Shown here: positions 34,154 through 44,000 of the stretch, in pieces
How the letters are laid out: each line of letters starts with the position of its first letter
How positions within the stretch are numbered: the stretch's first letter is position 1
DNA from: JBPRGG01 sp051418075
Lineage (GTDB): Bacteria; Bacteroidota; Bacteroidia; Cytophagales; Cyclobacteriaceae
Length of the DNA stretch: 64,000 nt
NCBI GenBank assembly: GCA_051418075.1
Contig: JBPRGG010000052.1
Location: 62,001-126,000 of the forward strand
Direction: 5' to 3'
The notes under the pieces: model-generated
Databases searched by the model: none
Seen by the model: the letters and a program-made list of their open reading frames with translations, nothing else
Told to the model about the DNA's origin: nothing
Position numbers and translations under genes: made by a program

Positions 34154-36910
34154 TTAAGGAATTACCTGATAATTAAAACTGCTAAAGCCGGGATAACCGG
34201 GTTGGCTTATGCCTTCCACGATACCAGATATGGTAGTTACCCGATCAGAATTATAAAATACGATTTTTGCTTTACCCTCCTGGTTGGTTTTTACATTTGG
34301 ATCCCAGTAAAGGGTGGTCCTCAGATCCGGCTGGATCATTTTCAGGTCATCTATTTCCTTATACTCAGGAGCATAAAATTCCTTACTGATTTCATAGCCG
34401 TTCAATACCATGAAATTATCTTTTTTAGGTTTATTGGGTTCCTGATTATTGGTTTTAATAAAAAACATGCCTTCCCGGGTAGGAAAACCGCCATAATTCA
34501 TAAAATTAGGATATTTTACCGCCGTGATCATTTCAATATCATCAATATTTAAATAATTTATACTGCGATAGTCGTATCCAAAAGGCACATCATCCACTAT
34601 AAACAAAACCGTATTTCCCTCCATAGGGTCTAGTGGATTTGAAAACAATCTTCCCGACAGAGCCAATGGATTCATATTAAAAATATTTCGATTGCCAAAT
34701 ACCAGCCTCCCCTCACCCTGGGGAGCAAAGAATAGGGATGTAACCTGGGAAAGAATGCCAAAAATATCTGCAGCAGGCATCAATTCTTCCCTGTATTTGG
34801 TGATGGTATTAGCCCCGGAATAATTCAGGGCATTTTTATCTTCTTTTTTTGGTTCATATTTTTTAGCCTCAATGGTTATTTCCTGAAGCAATTTATATTT
34901 TCCCAGGTCTTGCAAAGCAGCATAACGGGTTCTGTTGTACATGTCTGATTTGATCCTGATAATGGTTTGATCCTCCTCATGGATGCTATTTTCAAAAATA
35001 TCCTGGATATCCCTGATAAAAGGATCATTTCCCCCCCGGTTCAGCACCAGATTTACATTATCTCTGCCTTTGGGACTGGTGGCGTGTAACAGATAAGGAT
35101 TAGTGGAATGAGGGTTAAATACATAGGGCAGGTTAAAATGACCTTTTTCATCAGCATATACCTGGGTGAAATATCTTCCTCCCAATTCCATCACATTGAT
35201 CCGGGCATTTTTCACAGCTTTATCATTCCGATAAGTAAGGTAACCCTGGGAATATTCCTGATAAATTGGATTGGGTACAGTATCATAATCCGTTTCAATA
35301 ATTTTTTCCAGGTGGTATTTTCGCCAGCCATGGGTGAGCATGACCAAATCCAGGGCCTGCTTAGTGGTTTTACTGTTATCGTTAAAATAAAATCCGGGAG
35401 TGGGGATCTTTCCTTTCAATTCAGTGTGTAGCCAGAAATAGGAGATGATATTATCACTGGATCTTTTGGCCAGATTCAGCTCCTGGTCCAGGACTGACAA
35501 AGAAAGGTCAGCCGGTACCGGTTTGCCTTCATAATCAGTAGTGGTGATGGTCAATTCCACTTTTTCCCGGGGCTGATATACTTTTTGATCGGTTTCTAAG
35601 CTTATATTGGCCAGTTTATGCTTATTAATAAAAACCAGTCTTTCTGCAATAGGAATATGCCTCCGGTCAAATAAGGATATTTCCGCAATTCCCGGAGGTA
35701 AATGCCTGGTAGGGATCAGTACCTGGGCCGACTGAGCCAGGATGCCGGTCACTGCCCAGATCAGGTTTCCATTCTGCTGGATATAAAGGGAAACTTTCTG
35801 GTTAGATTTATTGGTAGACTGAAGTACGATCTTTAGGGTGTCGTCCTGGTAATTTCTTATATGCAGATTAGTGCCTTGTCTGGATGGAGAAGGTAACCTG
35901 AATGTTTGGCCAACCGGAGGATCCGTAATCTCAATTTTATAGGGTTCTTCATCCCTGGGGTGCAGGTATAGATAACCCATTCCTTCATAAACAGAACTAA
36001 ATGAAACTATTTCCCTGTCATTTTGGTCAAGGACTTTACCTTGTACATCAATTGGCTGCCCCCTGTCATTGGTGGCTTTAAATGCCATATTGTTGGTGAG
36101 TCCGGCTATATAATTTCCTCCTTCAGGAAAAAACTGGATGTGAATATCGCTTTTCTTGATAGGTACAGGTGAAGATAACATGATATCTTCATTTTTATGT
36201 TTAGCAGTCAATTCAATTTGATATTTACTGTCATTGTAGGGAGGGATTCTAAACTGGATGAGTGATTCCCCTTTATTAAGAACCATTCCTTTCCCTTTTT
36301 TAACTAAAAGATCTGCTGCCCTGACTTCATAGTTGTATTCCAGTGCTTCAAGTTGCTTATTATCAGTAGATGAAGATACCCTGGCAATCACCTGGTCACC
36401 AGGTTGGTATTTATCTTTTTCATATTTTACCTTGAGGAAAACATCAGGTACAATCAGATTTGGATTGTTCAGAAGTTTTACCTCAAATTCTTCCCGGAAC
36501 ACCAAATCCTCCTCAAAGTTTTTCATCCAGTTAGTATAGGCTACCAACTGGTAAATACCTTCATTTAATTTTTCAGGCAAATCCAGGCCGCCACTTACGG
36601 TGGCAGATTTAATCGGGTACAACTTTTCACTGATCAACTTCTGATCCTGATCAAAAATTAAAAGATGCAATGTTTCACTTTTTGCCGCAGGCAAATTAGT
36701 AAAAGAGTTAACCAAGTAGGCTTTAAACCAGATTACTTCACCAGGTTGGTAGAAATTACGGTCAAAATGCAGGTATACTTTTTCATTGGAAAACTTTTGC
36801 AGGTAAATGCGGTACTGCCCCAGCAATTCCTGATAAAGGTCTTTTTTAGGAATAGTAGCCAGCATTGCCAATGCTGCTAAAAGCAAAATGAAAAGATTTT
36901 TTTTTCTCAT
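34154..36910 (-). CDS. Macroglobulin-like (MG2) and TonB-plug-like chimeric exported protein
   Basis: Exported protein of 918 residues of a Bacteroidota family without a settled function. A signal segment (LFILLLAALAMLATIP) is followed by macroglobulin-type beta domains: VYLHFDRNFYQPGEVIWFKA (about 45-65), a second at KDKYQPGDQVIARVSSS (about 165) and VELTITTTDYEGKPVPADLS (about 450). A carboxypeptidase-regulatory-like domain comes next (about 555-620), then a plug-like segment of TonB receptors (LFIVDDVPFGYDYRSINYL, about 770) without any barrel, and a final TTLYWDPNVKTNQEGKAKI stretch as in the alpha-2-macroglobulin superfamily. No thioester motif was seen. It is probably periplasmic or surface-exposed. 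It stands alone, divergent from argD. Confidence 0.8.
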   Translation of the reverse strand: MRKKNLFILLLAALAMLATIPKKDLYQELLGQYRIYLQKFSNEKVYLHFDRNFYQPGEVIWFKAYLVNSFTNLPAAKSETLHLLIFDQDQKLISEKLYPIKSATVSGGLDLPEKLNEGIYQLVAYTNWMKNFEEDLVFREEFEVKLLNNPNLIVPDVFLKVKYEKDKYQPGDQVIARVSSSTDNKQLEALEYNYEVRAADLLVKKGKGMVLNKGESLIQFRIPPYNDSKYQIELTAKHKNEDIMLSSPVPIKKSDIHIQFFPEGGNYIAGLTNNMAFKATNDRGQPIDVQGKVLDQNDREIVSFSSVYEGMGYLYLHPRDEEPYKIEITDPPVGQTFRLPSPSRQGTNLHIRNYQDDTLKIVLQSTNKSNQKVSLYIQQNGNLIWAVTGILAQSAQVLIPTRHLPPGIAEISLFDRRHIPIAERLVFINKHKLANISLETDQKVYQPREKVELTITTTDYEGKPVPADLSLSVLDQELNLAKRSSDNIISYFWLHTELKGKIPTPGFYFNDNSKTTKQALDLVMLTHGWRKYHLEKIIETDYDTVPNPIYQEYSQGYLTYRNDKAVKNARINVMELGGRYFTQVYADEKGHFNLPYVFNPHSTNPYLLHATSPKGRDNVNLVLNRGGNDPFIRDIQDIFENSIHEEDQTIIRIKSDMYNRTRYAALQDLGKYKLLQEITIEAKKYEPKKEDKNALNYSGANTITKYREELMPAADIFGILSQVTSLFFAPQGEGRLVFGNRNIFNMNPLALSGRLFSNPLDPMEGNTVLFIVDDVPFGYDYRSINYLNIDDIEMITAVKYPNFMNYGGFPTREGMFFIKTNNQEPNKPKKDNFMVLNGYEISKEFYAPEYKEIDDLKMIQPDLRTTLYWDPNVKTNQEGKAKIVFYNSDRVTTISGIVEGISQPGYPGFSSFNYQVIP

Positions 36911-37129
36911 AACAGGGAATGCTCCAACTTCAAATTGGACAATATACCCTATTGAACTATTTTTCTACCAGAATAGTTGTAGATGCCTTACTTTTTTACT
37001 CATTTTTCGTCATTTATAATCTTGCTTTGGCTCGTTATAGTAATCCTAAACTTAACCCTTAATTCTATTTTGTTTCCCCTTGATTTTGAAATAAATAGAA
37101 AGCCATTTTAATTTTCATATAATACCCCT

Positions 37130-37161
37130 TATTTTTGCGGCGGTTAAAAGACTTTTAACCG
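37130..37161 (+). promoter_or_regulatory. Putative argD promoter box with overlapping 21-base palindrome
   Basis: TATTTTTG (37130-37137) matches the TAnnTTTG -7 box. It is followed at once by CGGTTAAAAG-A-CTTTTAACCG (37141-37161), a perfect inverted repeat that covers the expected transcription start. It could be an operator for arginine control or a 5'-end hairpin that protects the mRNA. It does not match the E. coli ArgR box. Confidence 0.5.
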
Positions 37162-37193
37162 GTTATTTGCAAAAAAAACGACTTTTGAATCTT

Positions 37194-38396
37194 ATGGATG
37201 AAATTACTTACAAATCCCAGGATCTGGAAAAAGATGCCCATTTTAATATGTACCGGCGCTTACCTATTACCCTTTTGCAGGGGCAGGGAGTGCATGTAGT
37301 AGACACAGAAGGAAAACAATATATTGATGCCTTAGCTGGCATAGCTGTAAATAGCCTGGGTCATGCCCATCCAAACCTGGTCAATGCCATTAAAGAACAA
37401 GCCGAGAAACTGATTCATATTTCCAATATATATTATAATGTACCTCAGAGTTCACTGGCCAAATTATTGACAGAATCAGCCCGGCTGGACAAGGTCTTCT
37501 TTTGTAACAGTGGGGCGGAAGCCAATGAAGGAGCTATTAAACTGGCCCGGAAGTATGCCTTCAAAAAAGGAAAGAAAGGAAAGATAATTTCCATGGAAAA
37601 CTGTTTTCACGGCAGAACGATGGCCAATATTGCGATGGGACATAAAAAATACCAGAAAGGGTTTTCTCCCATCCCCAGTAATTTTAAGCAAATACCATTT
37701 AATGATATCAAGGCCTTCGACCAGCAGGCTGACCAGGATGTTGTGGCCGTTTTTATCGAACCGGTTCAGGGTGAGGGAGGAATCAATGTGACAGATAAAA
37801 AATACCTGCAGCAAGTAAGAAAGATCTGTGATCAACGGGATATTTTGCTGGTAATGGATGAAATACAATGTGGAATGGGCAGAACCGGACATTTATTTGC
37901 CCACCAGGACTATGGGGTTAAGCCGGACATCCTTACCCTGGCCAAAGGTCTAGGTGGAGGAATACCAATTGGAGCTGTTCTGGCCAAAAAAGAAGTGGCT
38001 GAGGCTTTTGATTTTGGTGATCATGGTACCACTTTTGGTGGAAACCCTTTGGCTTGTGCTGCTGCTATCGCCACCCTTAAAACCATCATATCAGAAAACC
38101 TGACCCAGCATGCCCGGGAAATAGGTGATTATGCTATGGATCAGTTGCGCCAAATGGCTAAACGTACCAAATCTATCAAACAAGTAAGAGGTAAAGGATT
38201 GATGATAGGTATTGAACTGGCTTTTGAAGGAAAGGAAGTGGTTCTGAAAATGATGGAAAAAGGTGTGTTGGCCAATGTAACGGCAGGAAAGGTAATTCGT
38301 TTTCTTCCCCCATTGATTATTTCCAGGGATGAAATGGATCAAATCTTGAAAGTATTTATGGAAGCATTACAGGAAACAGAAGCGAAAAATGGATAA
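37194..38396 (+). CDS. argD: Acetylornithine aminotransferase-type (class III) aminotransferase
   Basis: PLP-dependent aminotransferase of about 400 residues; in arginine synthesis it converts N-acetylglutamate semialdehyde to N-acetylornithine. Motifs are YIDALAGIAVNSLGHAHPNL, FFCNSGAEANEGAIKLARKY, AVFIEPVQGEGGINVTD, VMDEIQCGMGRTG (Asp for the PLP ring) and LTLAKGLGGGIPIGAVLAKK (Schiff-base Lys). I chose the ATG at 37194; a TTG at 37167 would lie just after the palindrome. It overlaps argC by eight bases, which supports the arginine role over other class III aminotransferases (some members use succinylornithine or ornithine). First gene of argD-argC-argJ. Confidence 0.92.
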   Translation: MDEITYKSQDLEKDAHFNMYRRLPITLLQGQGVHVVDTEGKQYIDALAGIAVNSLGHAHPNLVNAIKEQAEKLIHISNIYYNVPQSSLAKLLTESARLDKVFFCNSGAEANEGAIKLARKYAFKKGKKGKIISMENCFHGRTMANIAMGHKKYQKGFSPIPSNFKQIPFNDIKAFDQQADQDVVAVFIEPVQGEGGINVTDKKYLQQVRKICDQRDILLVMDEIQCGMGRTGHLFAHQDYGVKPDILTLAKGLGGGIPIGAVLAKKEVAEAFDFGDHGTTFGGNPLACAAAIATLKTIISENLTQHAREIGDYAMDQLRQMAKRTKSIKQVRGKGLMIGIELAFEGKEVVLKMMEKGVLANVTAGKVIRFLPPLIISRDEMDQILKVFMEALQETEAKNG

Positions 38397-39423
38397 AAAA
38401 AGTATAGGAATTGTAGGGGCCACAGGTTACACAGGTTCTGAACTGGTCAGGATGTTATGGAATCATCCAGCTGTTGAGATAGCGGCAATCACTTCCGAAA
38501 GTCATCAGGGACTTTTCTCAGATATTCATCCTCAGTTTAGGAACTTGGCAGATATTCCCCTGATCAAAGCAGCAGAAATCGACTCAAAAACCTTAGATCT
38601 GCTATTCCTGGCCTTGCCTCATGGAGTGGCTATGGAATTTGTAAGAGACCATTGGGATGGAAAGACTAAAATTGTTGACTTGTCGGCTGACTTCAGGATT
38701 CCAGAAGCGGATCTGTATAAACAATGGTACAATCTGGATCACGTTCAACCTGAACTTTTAAAAAAGGCTGCCTTTGGCTTACCTGAATTGTTTAGGGATA
38801 AAATCCGTTCAGCCGACCTGGTGGCTAATCCGGGATGCTATCCTACTTCCGCTATTTTACCATTGTATCCTTTGGTGAAAGAGGGCATCATTGCTCCCGA
38901 ACATATCATTGTGGATGCCAAGTCCGGGGTTACCGGAGCCGGGGTAAAAGCCAAGCCTGCCACTCATTTTTCTACAGTATTTGGTAATTTTTCCGCTTAT
39001 GGACTGCACAAGCATCGTCATACCCCGGAAATCCAATCTTATTTGCAGCAGTTTACAGAAAAGGAACTAAACCTGTTGTTTACCCCACATCTGTTACCTA
39101 TTGACCGAGGTATTTTAACCACCACATATACCAGGCCATATCAAAAAATATCTAACCAGGAATTGTCAAAAATATATCAGCAATACTTTGGTCAGGAATA
39201 TTTTATTCGCCTGGTTGATCAACCCCCGGCTGTTAAAAATGTGAGGGGATCGAATTTTTGCGATATTTTTGCCTCGTATGATGAGCGAACCGGACATATT
39301 ATTACATTGTCAGTCATTGATAACCTGGTAAAAGGAGCTGCCGGGCAGGCTATTCAAAATATGAATTTAATGTTTGGCTGGCCTGAGCAACAGGGTTTAC
39401 AACAAATTCCTTTAAATCCATAA
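38389..39423 (+). CDS. argC: N-acetyl-gamma-glutamyl-phosphate reductase
   Basis: Reduces N-acetylglutamyl phosphate with NADPH to the semialdehyde, the substrate of ArgD. The protein of 344 residues shows the Rossmann start IGIVGATGYTGSELVRML, the SADFRIPE motif, the catalytic cysteine in LVANPGCYPTSAILPLYP, the SGVTGAGVKA loop, and the C-terminal VRGSNFCDIFASYDE. It begins inside the 3' end of argD (eight-base overlap), so translation is coupled, and argJ follows after 33 bases. argB, argF, argG and argH are not in this window, so the pathway is split over the genome. Confidence 0.96.
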   Translation: MDKKSIGIVGATGYTGSELVRMLWNHPAVEIAAITSESHQGLFSDIHPQFRNLADIPLIKAAEIDSKTLDLLFLALPHGVAMEFVRDHWDGKTKIVDLSADFRIPEADLYKQWYNLDHVQPELLKKAAFGLPELFRDKIRSADLVANPGCYPTSAILPLYPLVKEGIIAPEHIIVDAKSGVTGAGVKAKPATHFSTVFGNFSAYGLHKHRHTPEIQSYLQQFTEKELNLLFTPHLLPIDRGILTTTYTRPYQKISNQELSKIYQQYFGQEYFIRLVDQPPAVKNVRGSNFCDIFASYDERTGHIITLSVIDNLVKGAAGQAIQNMNLMFGWPEQQGLQQIPLNP

Positions 39424-39456
39424 TCAACAAATTAATTTTTTTTTAAATCTCACATT

Positions 39457-40662
39457 ATGCAAAAGAATATCACTGATGTTAAAGGTTTTAAATGCTGGGG
39501 ATCTCACATTGGGATCAAGACCAAGCGCCGGGATTTAGCCATCATATATTCCATAAAACCTGCCAGTGCTGCCGCTGTATTTACCAAAAATGTAGTGGTG
39601 GCAGAGCCACTCAAAATTAGCCGAAAACATGTTGAAAATGGTGTTTTACAGGCATTCGTGATCAATTCAGGCAATGCCAATGCCTGCACTGGAGAGCAGG
39701 GACGTTTGGGTGCAGAGGCAATGGCAAAAGCAGCAGCCGAAAGTTTGAATGTTGAACTGGAAGACGTATTGATTGCTTCTACTGGCATCATTGGTGAAAA
39801 ATTTCCAACTGAAAAAGTAGTAGAAGGAATAAAGGAAGGAGTAAAGAAATTAACTACCCGTCAACTGGCTGGTTCTCTGGTGGCCAATGCTATTCTTACT
39901 ACGGATACATTTGCCAAAGAGGGATATACCTCATTTAAATTAAAGGATAAGCAGATCAATATGGCGGGCATTGCCAAAGGCTCAGGAATGATCCACCCGA
40001 ATATGGGTACTATGTTAGGCTATATAGTTTCGGATGTTTCCATTGATGCAGTCTTACTCAAAAAAGCCTTAAAAACTGCGGTGGACCAGTCTTTTAATAT
40101 GATCACAGTAGACGGAGATACTTCTACAAACGATATGGTGGCTATTATGTGTAATGGGGCAGCAGAAAATAAGAAAATCGAAAAAGAAGATCAGGATTAT
40201 GAAAAATTCCTGAATAACCTGAAAAAGTTATGCCTTCACCTGGCTAAATCTATTGTTTCAGATGGAGAAGGTGCCACAAAACTGGTAGAATATAAAGTGA
40301 TCAATGCTCCAAGCGAAGAAGATGCCAGGAAAATGGTCAGGACCATTTCAGATTCCAACCTGGTAAAAACAGCCATTTTCGGCCGCGATCCTAACTGGGG
40401 TAGAATTATTGCGGCTGCTGGTCGTTCCGGGGTGGATTTTAATCCTGAGGTAGTAGATCTGATCATTGGCACTTATAAAAATGTAGAAATTGTAAAAAAC
40501 GGACAACCAGTAAGTCATGACAGGACAGCCTTGAAACGTATGATGAGGGCTTCCTCTATCAAAATTGTGCTGGATCTAAAGCAGGGAAATGCTCAGGCAA
40601 TAGGCTGGGGATCAGATCTTTCCTATGAATATGTTAGGATAAACGCAGAATACACCACCTAA
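39457..40662 (+). CDS. argJ: Glutamate N-acetyltransferase / amino-acid acetyltransferase ArgJ
   Basis: Transfers acetyl from N-acetylornithine to glutamate, making arginine synthesis cyclic; many members also use acetyl-CoA. The proenzyme of 401 residues self-cleaves before a Thr nucleophile. The site is KGSGMIHPNMGTMLGYI with Thr185; the residue before it is Gly where most members have Ala. Other motifs are AFVINSGNANACTGEQG, TDTFAKEGYTSF, DGDTSTNDMVAIMCNGA and IFGRDPNWGRIIAAAGRSG. It lies in the arg cluster after argC. Mono- or bifunctional status cannot be read from sequence, but no argA or argE gene is visible here. Confidence 0.95.
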   Translation: MQKNITDVKGFKCWGSHIGIKTKRRDLAIIYSIKPASAAAVFTKNVVVAEPLKISRKHVENGVLQAFVINSGNANACTGEQGRLGAEAMAKAAAESLNVELEDVLIASTGIIGEKFPTEKVVEGIKEGVKKLTTRQLAGSLVANAILTTDTFAKEGYTSFKLKDKQINMAGIAKGSGMIHPNMGTMLGYIVSDVSIDAVLLKKALKTAVDQSFNMITVDGDTSTNDMVAIMCNGAAENKKIEKEDQDYEKFLNNLKKLCLHLAKSIVSDGEGATKLVEYKVINAPSEEDARKMVRTISDSNLVKTAIFGRDPNWGRIIAAAGRSGVDFNPEVVDLIIGTYKNVEIVKNGQPVSHDRTALKRMMRASSIKIVLDLKQGNAQAIGWGSDLSYEYVRINAEYTT

Positions 40663-41000
40663 AATAATATATTGCATATTCGCTATATTAGCAAATAATA
40701 AATTTTCATTTTAATTCTTGTAAAAATTTATCTTATATTTTTATTAAAATCTCAATAAATGCATTTTTATGGGTGTGCTTTTTGGTAATTTTTTAAAAAT
40801 AATGAGATATTTTTAATCATTAACGTAATAAACATCTTTAAAATTTGTTAATATTTTAAAAAAGATGGAATCTTTTACTATATTTACAGGCTTTTAAAAT
40901 TGAGGGCACCCTGTCTGAAATTTGAAGTGATCTGATGATCATGGTGCTGATTTTTTACTACATATTGGTGCAAGATTTATAATGACTAAAAATTTGATAA
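40663..41000. other. 338-base AT-rich spacer before gltB
   Basis: No ORF with coding character. The left part is extremely AT-rich. The right part holds small inverted repeats (AGGG-ca-CCCT near 40903-40912 and GATCTGATGATC near 40929-40940) close to where a gltB promoter would be. Regulatory content is likely but no specific site can be named. Confidence 0.6.
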
Positions 41001-44000
41001 ATGAAGGATAGCATGGATAAAAATTTATATGTTCCTGAACTAGAGCATGATGCATGTGGAATTGGATTCGTAGCCCATCTGAAAGGGAAGAAATCTCACG
41101 AGGTAATTGAAGATGCCATAACCATGCTTGAGAATATGGAACACCGGGGAGCCTGCGGCTGTGAACCGGAAACAGGAGATGGAGCAGGTATAATGATTCA
41201 AATGCCCCATGAATTTTTTGCCAGAGAAGCGAAAAAACTAAAAATTGATTTGCCTTCTTTTGGAAATTATGGGGTTGGTATGGTTTTTTTTCCTAAAGAT
41301 GAAAATATCAGGAATGATTGTAAAACCATATTAAATATAAATATCCGAAAACTGGGCTTTGAATTGCTGGGGTATCGGCGGGTACCAACCAATAGTGAAG
41401 GGGTGGGAGATACTGCCTTGTCTAAGGAGCCTGTCATCGAACAGGTTTTTGTCAAGCATAAAGAATTAGTGGATGATCCCGAGTCTCTGGAGCGTAAATT
41501 ATATGTTTTAAGAAGGTACACCACCCACACAGTGGCTAAAACAGTCCCCAACAGTCAGGATGACTTCTACATTCCCACTTTTTCTCATAAAATCCTGGCT
41601 TATAAAGGTCAATTGACAACCTACCAACTGAAAAATTATTTTCTGGATCTGCGTGATGAACGTTTGCAAAGTGCTATTGCATTGATCCATTCCCGTTTTT
41701 CTACCAATACCTTTCCCAAATGGAAACTGGCTCAGCCATTTCGTTACATTGCACACAATGGTGAGATCAATACCATTAAAGGAAATGTAAACTGGATGCG
41801 TTCCAATGAATCCATTCTGGAATCTACTTTATTTACCAGGGAAGAGATCCAGATGTTGCTCCCAATTTGTGATGCTGAGCATTCAGATTCTGCCAATCTG
41901 GACAGTATGATTGAATTGCTGGTAATGGGAGGAAGGTCCCTGCCTCATGTATTAATGATGCTGATACCGGAAGCCTGGCAGGAGCATGATCTGATGGATG
42001 AAACCAAAAGAGCTTTTTATCAATATCATGCTACCCTGATGGAGCCATGGGATGGTCCCGCTTCAATCTGTTTTACTGACGGAAAGGTAGTTGGAGCTAC
42101 CCTGGATCGCAATGGTTTGAGGCCTTCAAGGTACTGCCTTACTGAAGATCATAAACTGGTAATGGCCTCTGAAGCTGGAGCCCTACCGGTAGATCAATCC
42201 AAAGTGATATTGAAAGGACGATTGCAGCCAGGACGAATGTTTGTTGCTGATCTTGAACAAGGCCGGATCATCAGTGATGAAGAATTGAAGCAGGATATTT
42301 GTTCCAGAAAGCCTTATGCCGAATGGATCCAGAATAATGAAACCCATATTGATTCTCTGCCAGTGCCTGATCAATTTACTTATGAATTTGATCACAGCAC
42401 CCTGTTGAGAAGGCAACATGCTTTTGGCTATACCGAGGAAGACCTTAAAGTGCTGATACAACCCATGATTCAAACAGGAAAGGAGCCCATTGGTTCCATG
42501 GGAGCTGATAATCCATTGGCCATACTGTCAGATCAAAGCCAGCATTTGTCCAATTATTTCAAACAATTATTTGCCCAGGTAAGTAACCCTCCGATTGACC
42601 CAATCCGGGAGCGGCTGGTTATGTCGCTTTATACCAGTGTAGGGCGAACCTGGAATATTTTATCAGAGACTCCACTTCATTGTAAGGCCATTTATTTGCC
42701 TCAACCGGTTTTATCCAATGAAGAACTGGAAAAAATAAGGCAGGTTAAACACACGAATTTCCGGGTAAAAACCATTCAGGCTGTATTTGAGGTTAGTGAT
42801 GACCCTAAAAACCTGGAAAATGCCCTGGACAGAATTTGCCGTGATGCAGACCATGCCATTATAGATGAAGGAAACAACATATTGATCATTTCTGACCGCA
42901 CAATGGATGAAAAACATGCCCCTATTCCTTCATTATTAGCAGTAGGGGCTATACATCACCATCTGATCAGGAATGGACGCAGGGTGCGGGCAGGTTTGAT
43001 CGTTGAATCAGGCGATACCCGTGAAACCCATCATTTTGCTACACTGATCGGTTTTGGTGCCAACGGTATTAATCCATACCTGGCCCTGGAAACGATCACA
43101 GACCAGGTTAGGCAGGGTAAAGTGGATGAGCCTATCTCAGTAGAAAAAGCGATCAGTAATTACATCAAGGCGGTAGGTAGTGGATTGCTGAAAATATTTT
43201 CTAAAATGGGTATTTCCACCCTGCAATCTTACCATGGAGCCCAGATATTTGAAGCTATTGGCCTGAATAAAAATGTTATAGATAAATGTTTTGCCGGAAC
43301 TATTTCCAGGATTGAAGGAATTGGTTTTGATGGTATTGCCAAGGAAACGCTGATCAAGCACAGACTGGCTTATCCCACTTCGCATATATTAAATAAGCGA
43401 TTAGTAGTGGGGGGCATCTATCAGTGGAAACGAAGGGGAGAATTTCACCTGGTCAACCCGGAAACGGTTCATTTGTTGCAGAAATCAACCAGAATCAATG
43501 ATTATAGCTTATTTAAGCAGTATTCCTCATTGGTCAATAATCAAACCAGGAAAGCCTGCACCTTGCGAGGTTTACTGGAATTCAAAAAAAGGAAATCTAT
43601 TCCATTAGATGAGGTAGAACCTAAAGAAAAAATATTCAAACGGTTTGCAACCGGAGCCATGTCCTTTGGATCTATATCCCACGAAGCCCATTCTACCCTG
43701 GCCATTGCCATGAACAGGATCGGGGGAAAGAGCAACAGTGGAGAAGGAGGTGAAGATGAGATCCGGTTTAAAAGGAAACCTAATGGTGATTGGGAACGGT
43801 CAGCCATCAAACAGGTGGCTTCAGGCCGGTTCGGGGTGACCAGTTATTACCTCACCAATGCTGATGAATTGCAGATTAAAATTGCTCAGGGTGCCAAGCC
43901 TGGAGAAGGTGGCCAACTACCCGGACATAAAGTGGATGACTGGATTGGACGGGTAAGAAATTCCACACCGGGGGTAGGTTTGATTTCTCCGCCACCTCAT

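Noticed and set aside
37141..37161. argD palindrome as a terminator of an upstream gene
   Set aside because: The upstream gene is on the other strand and divergent; no T-run follows; it lies on the promoter.
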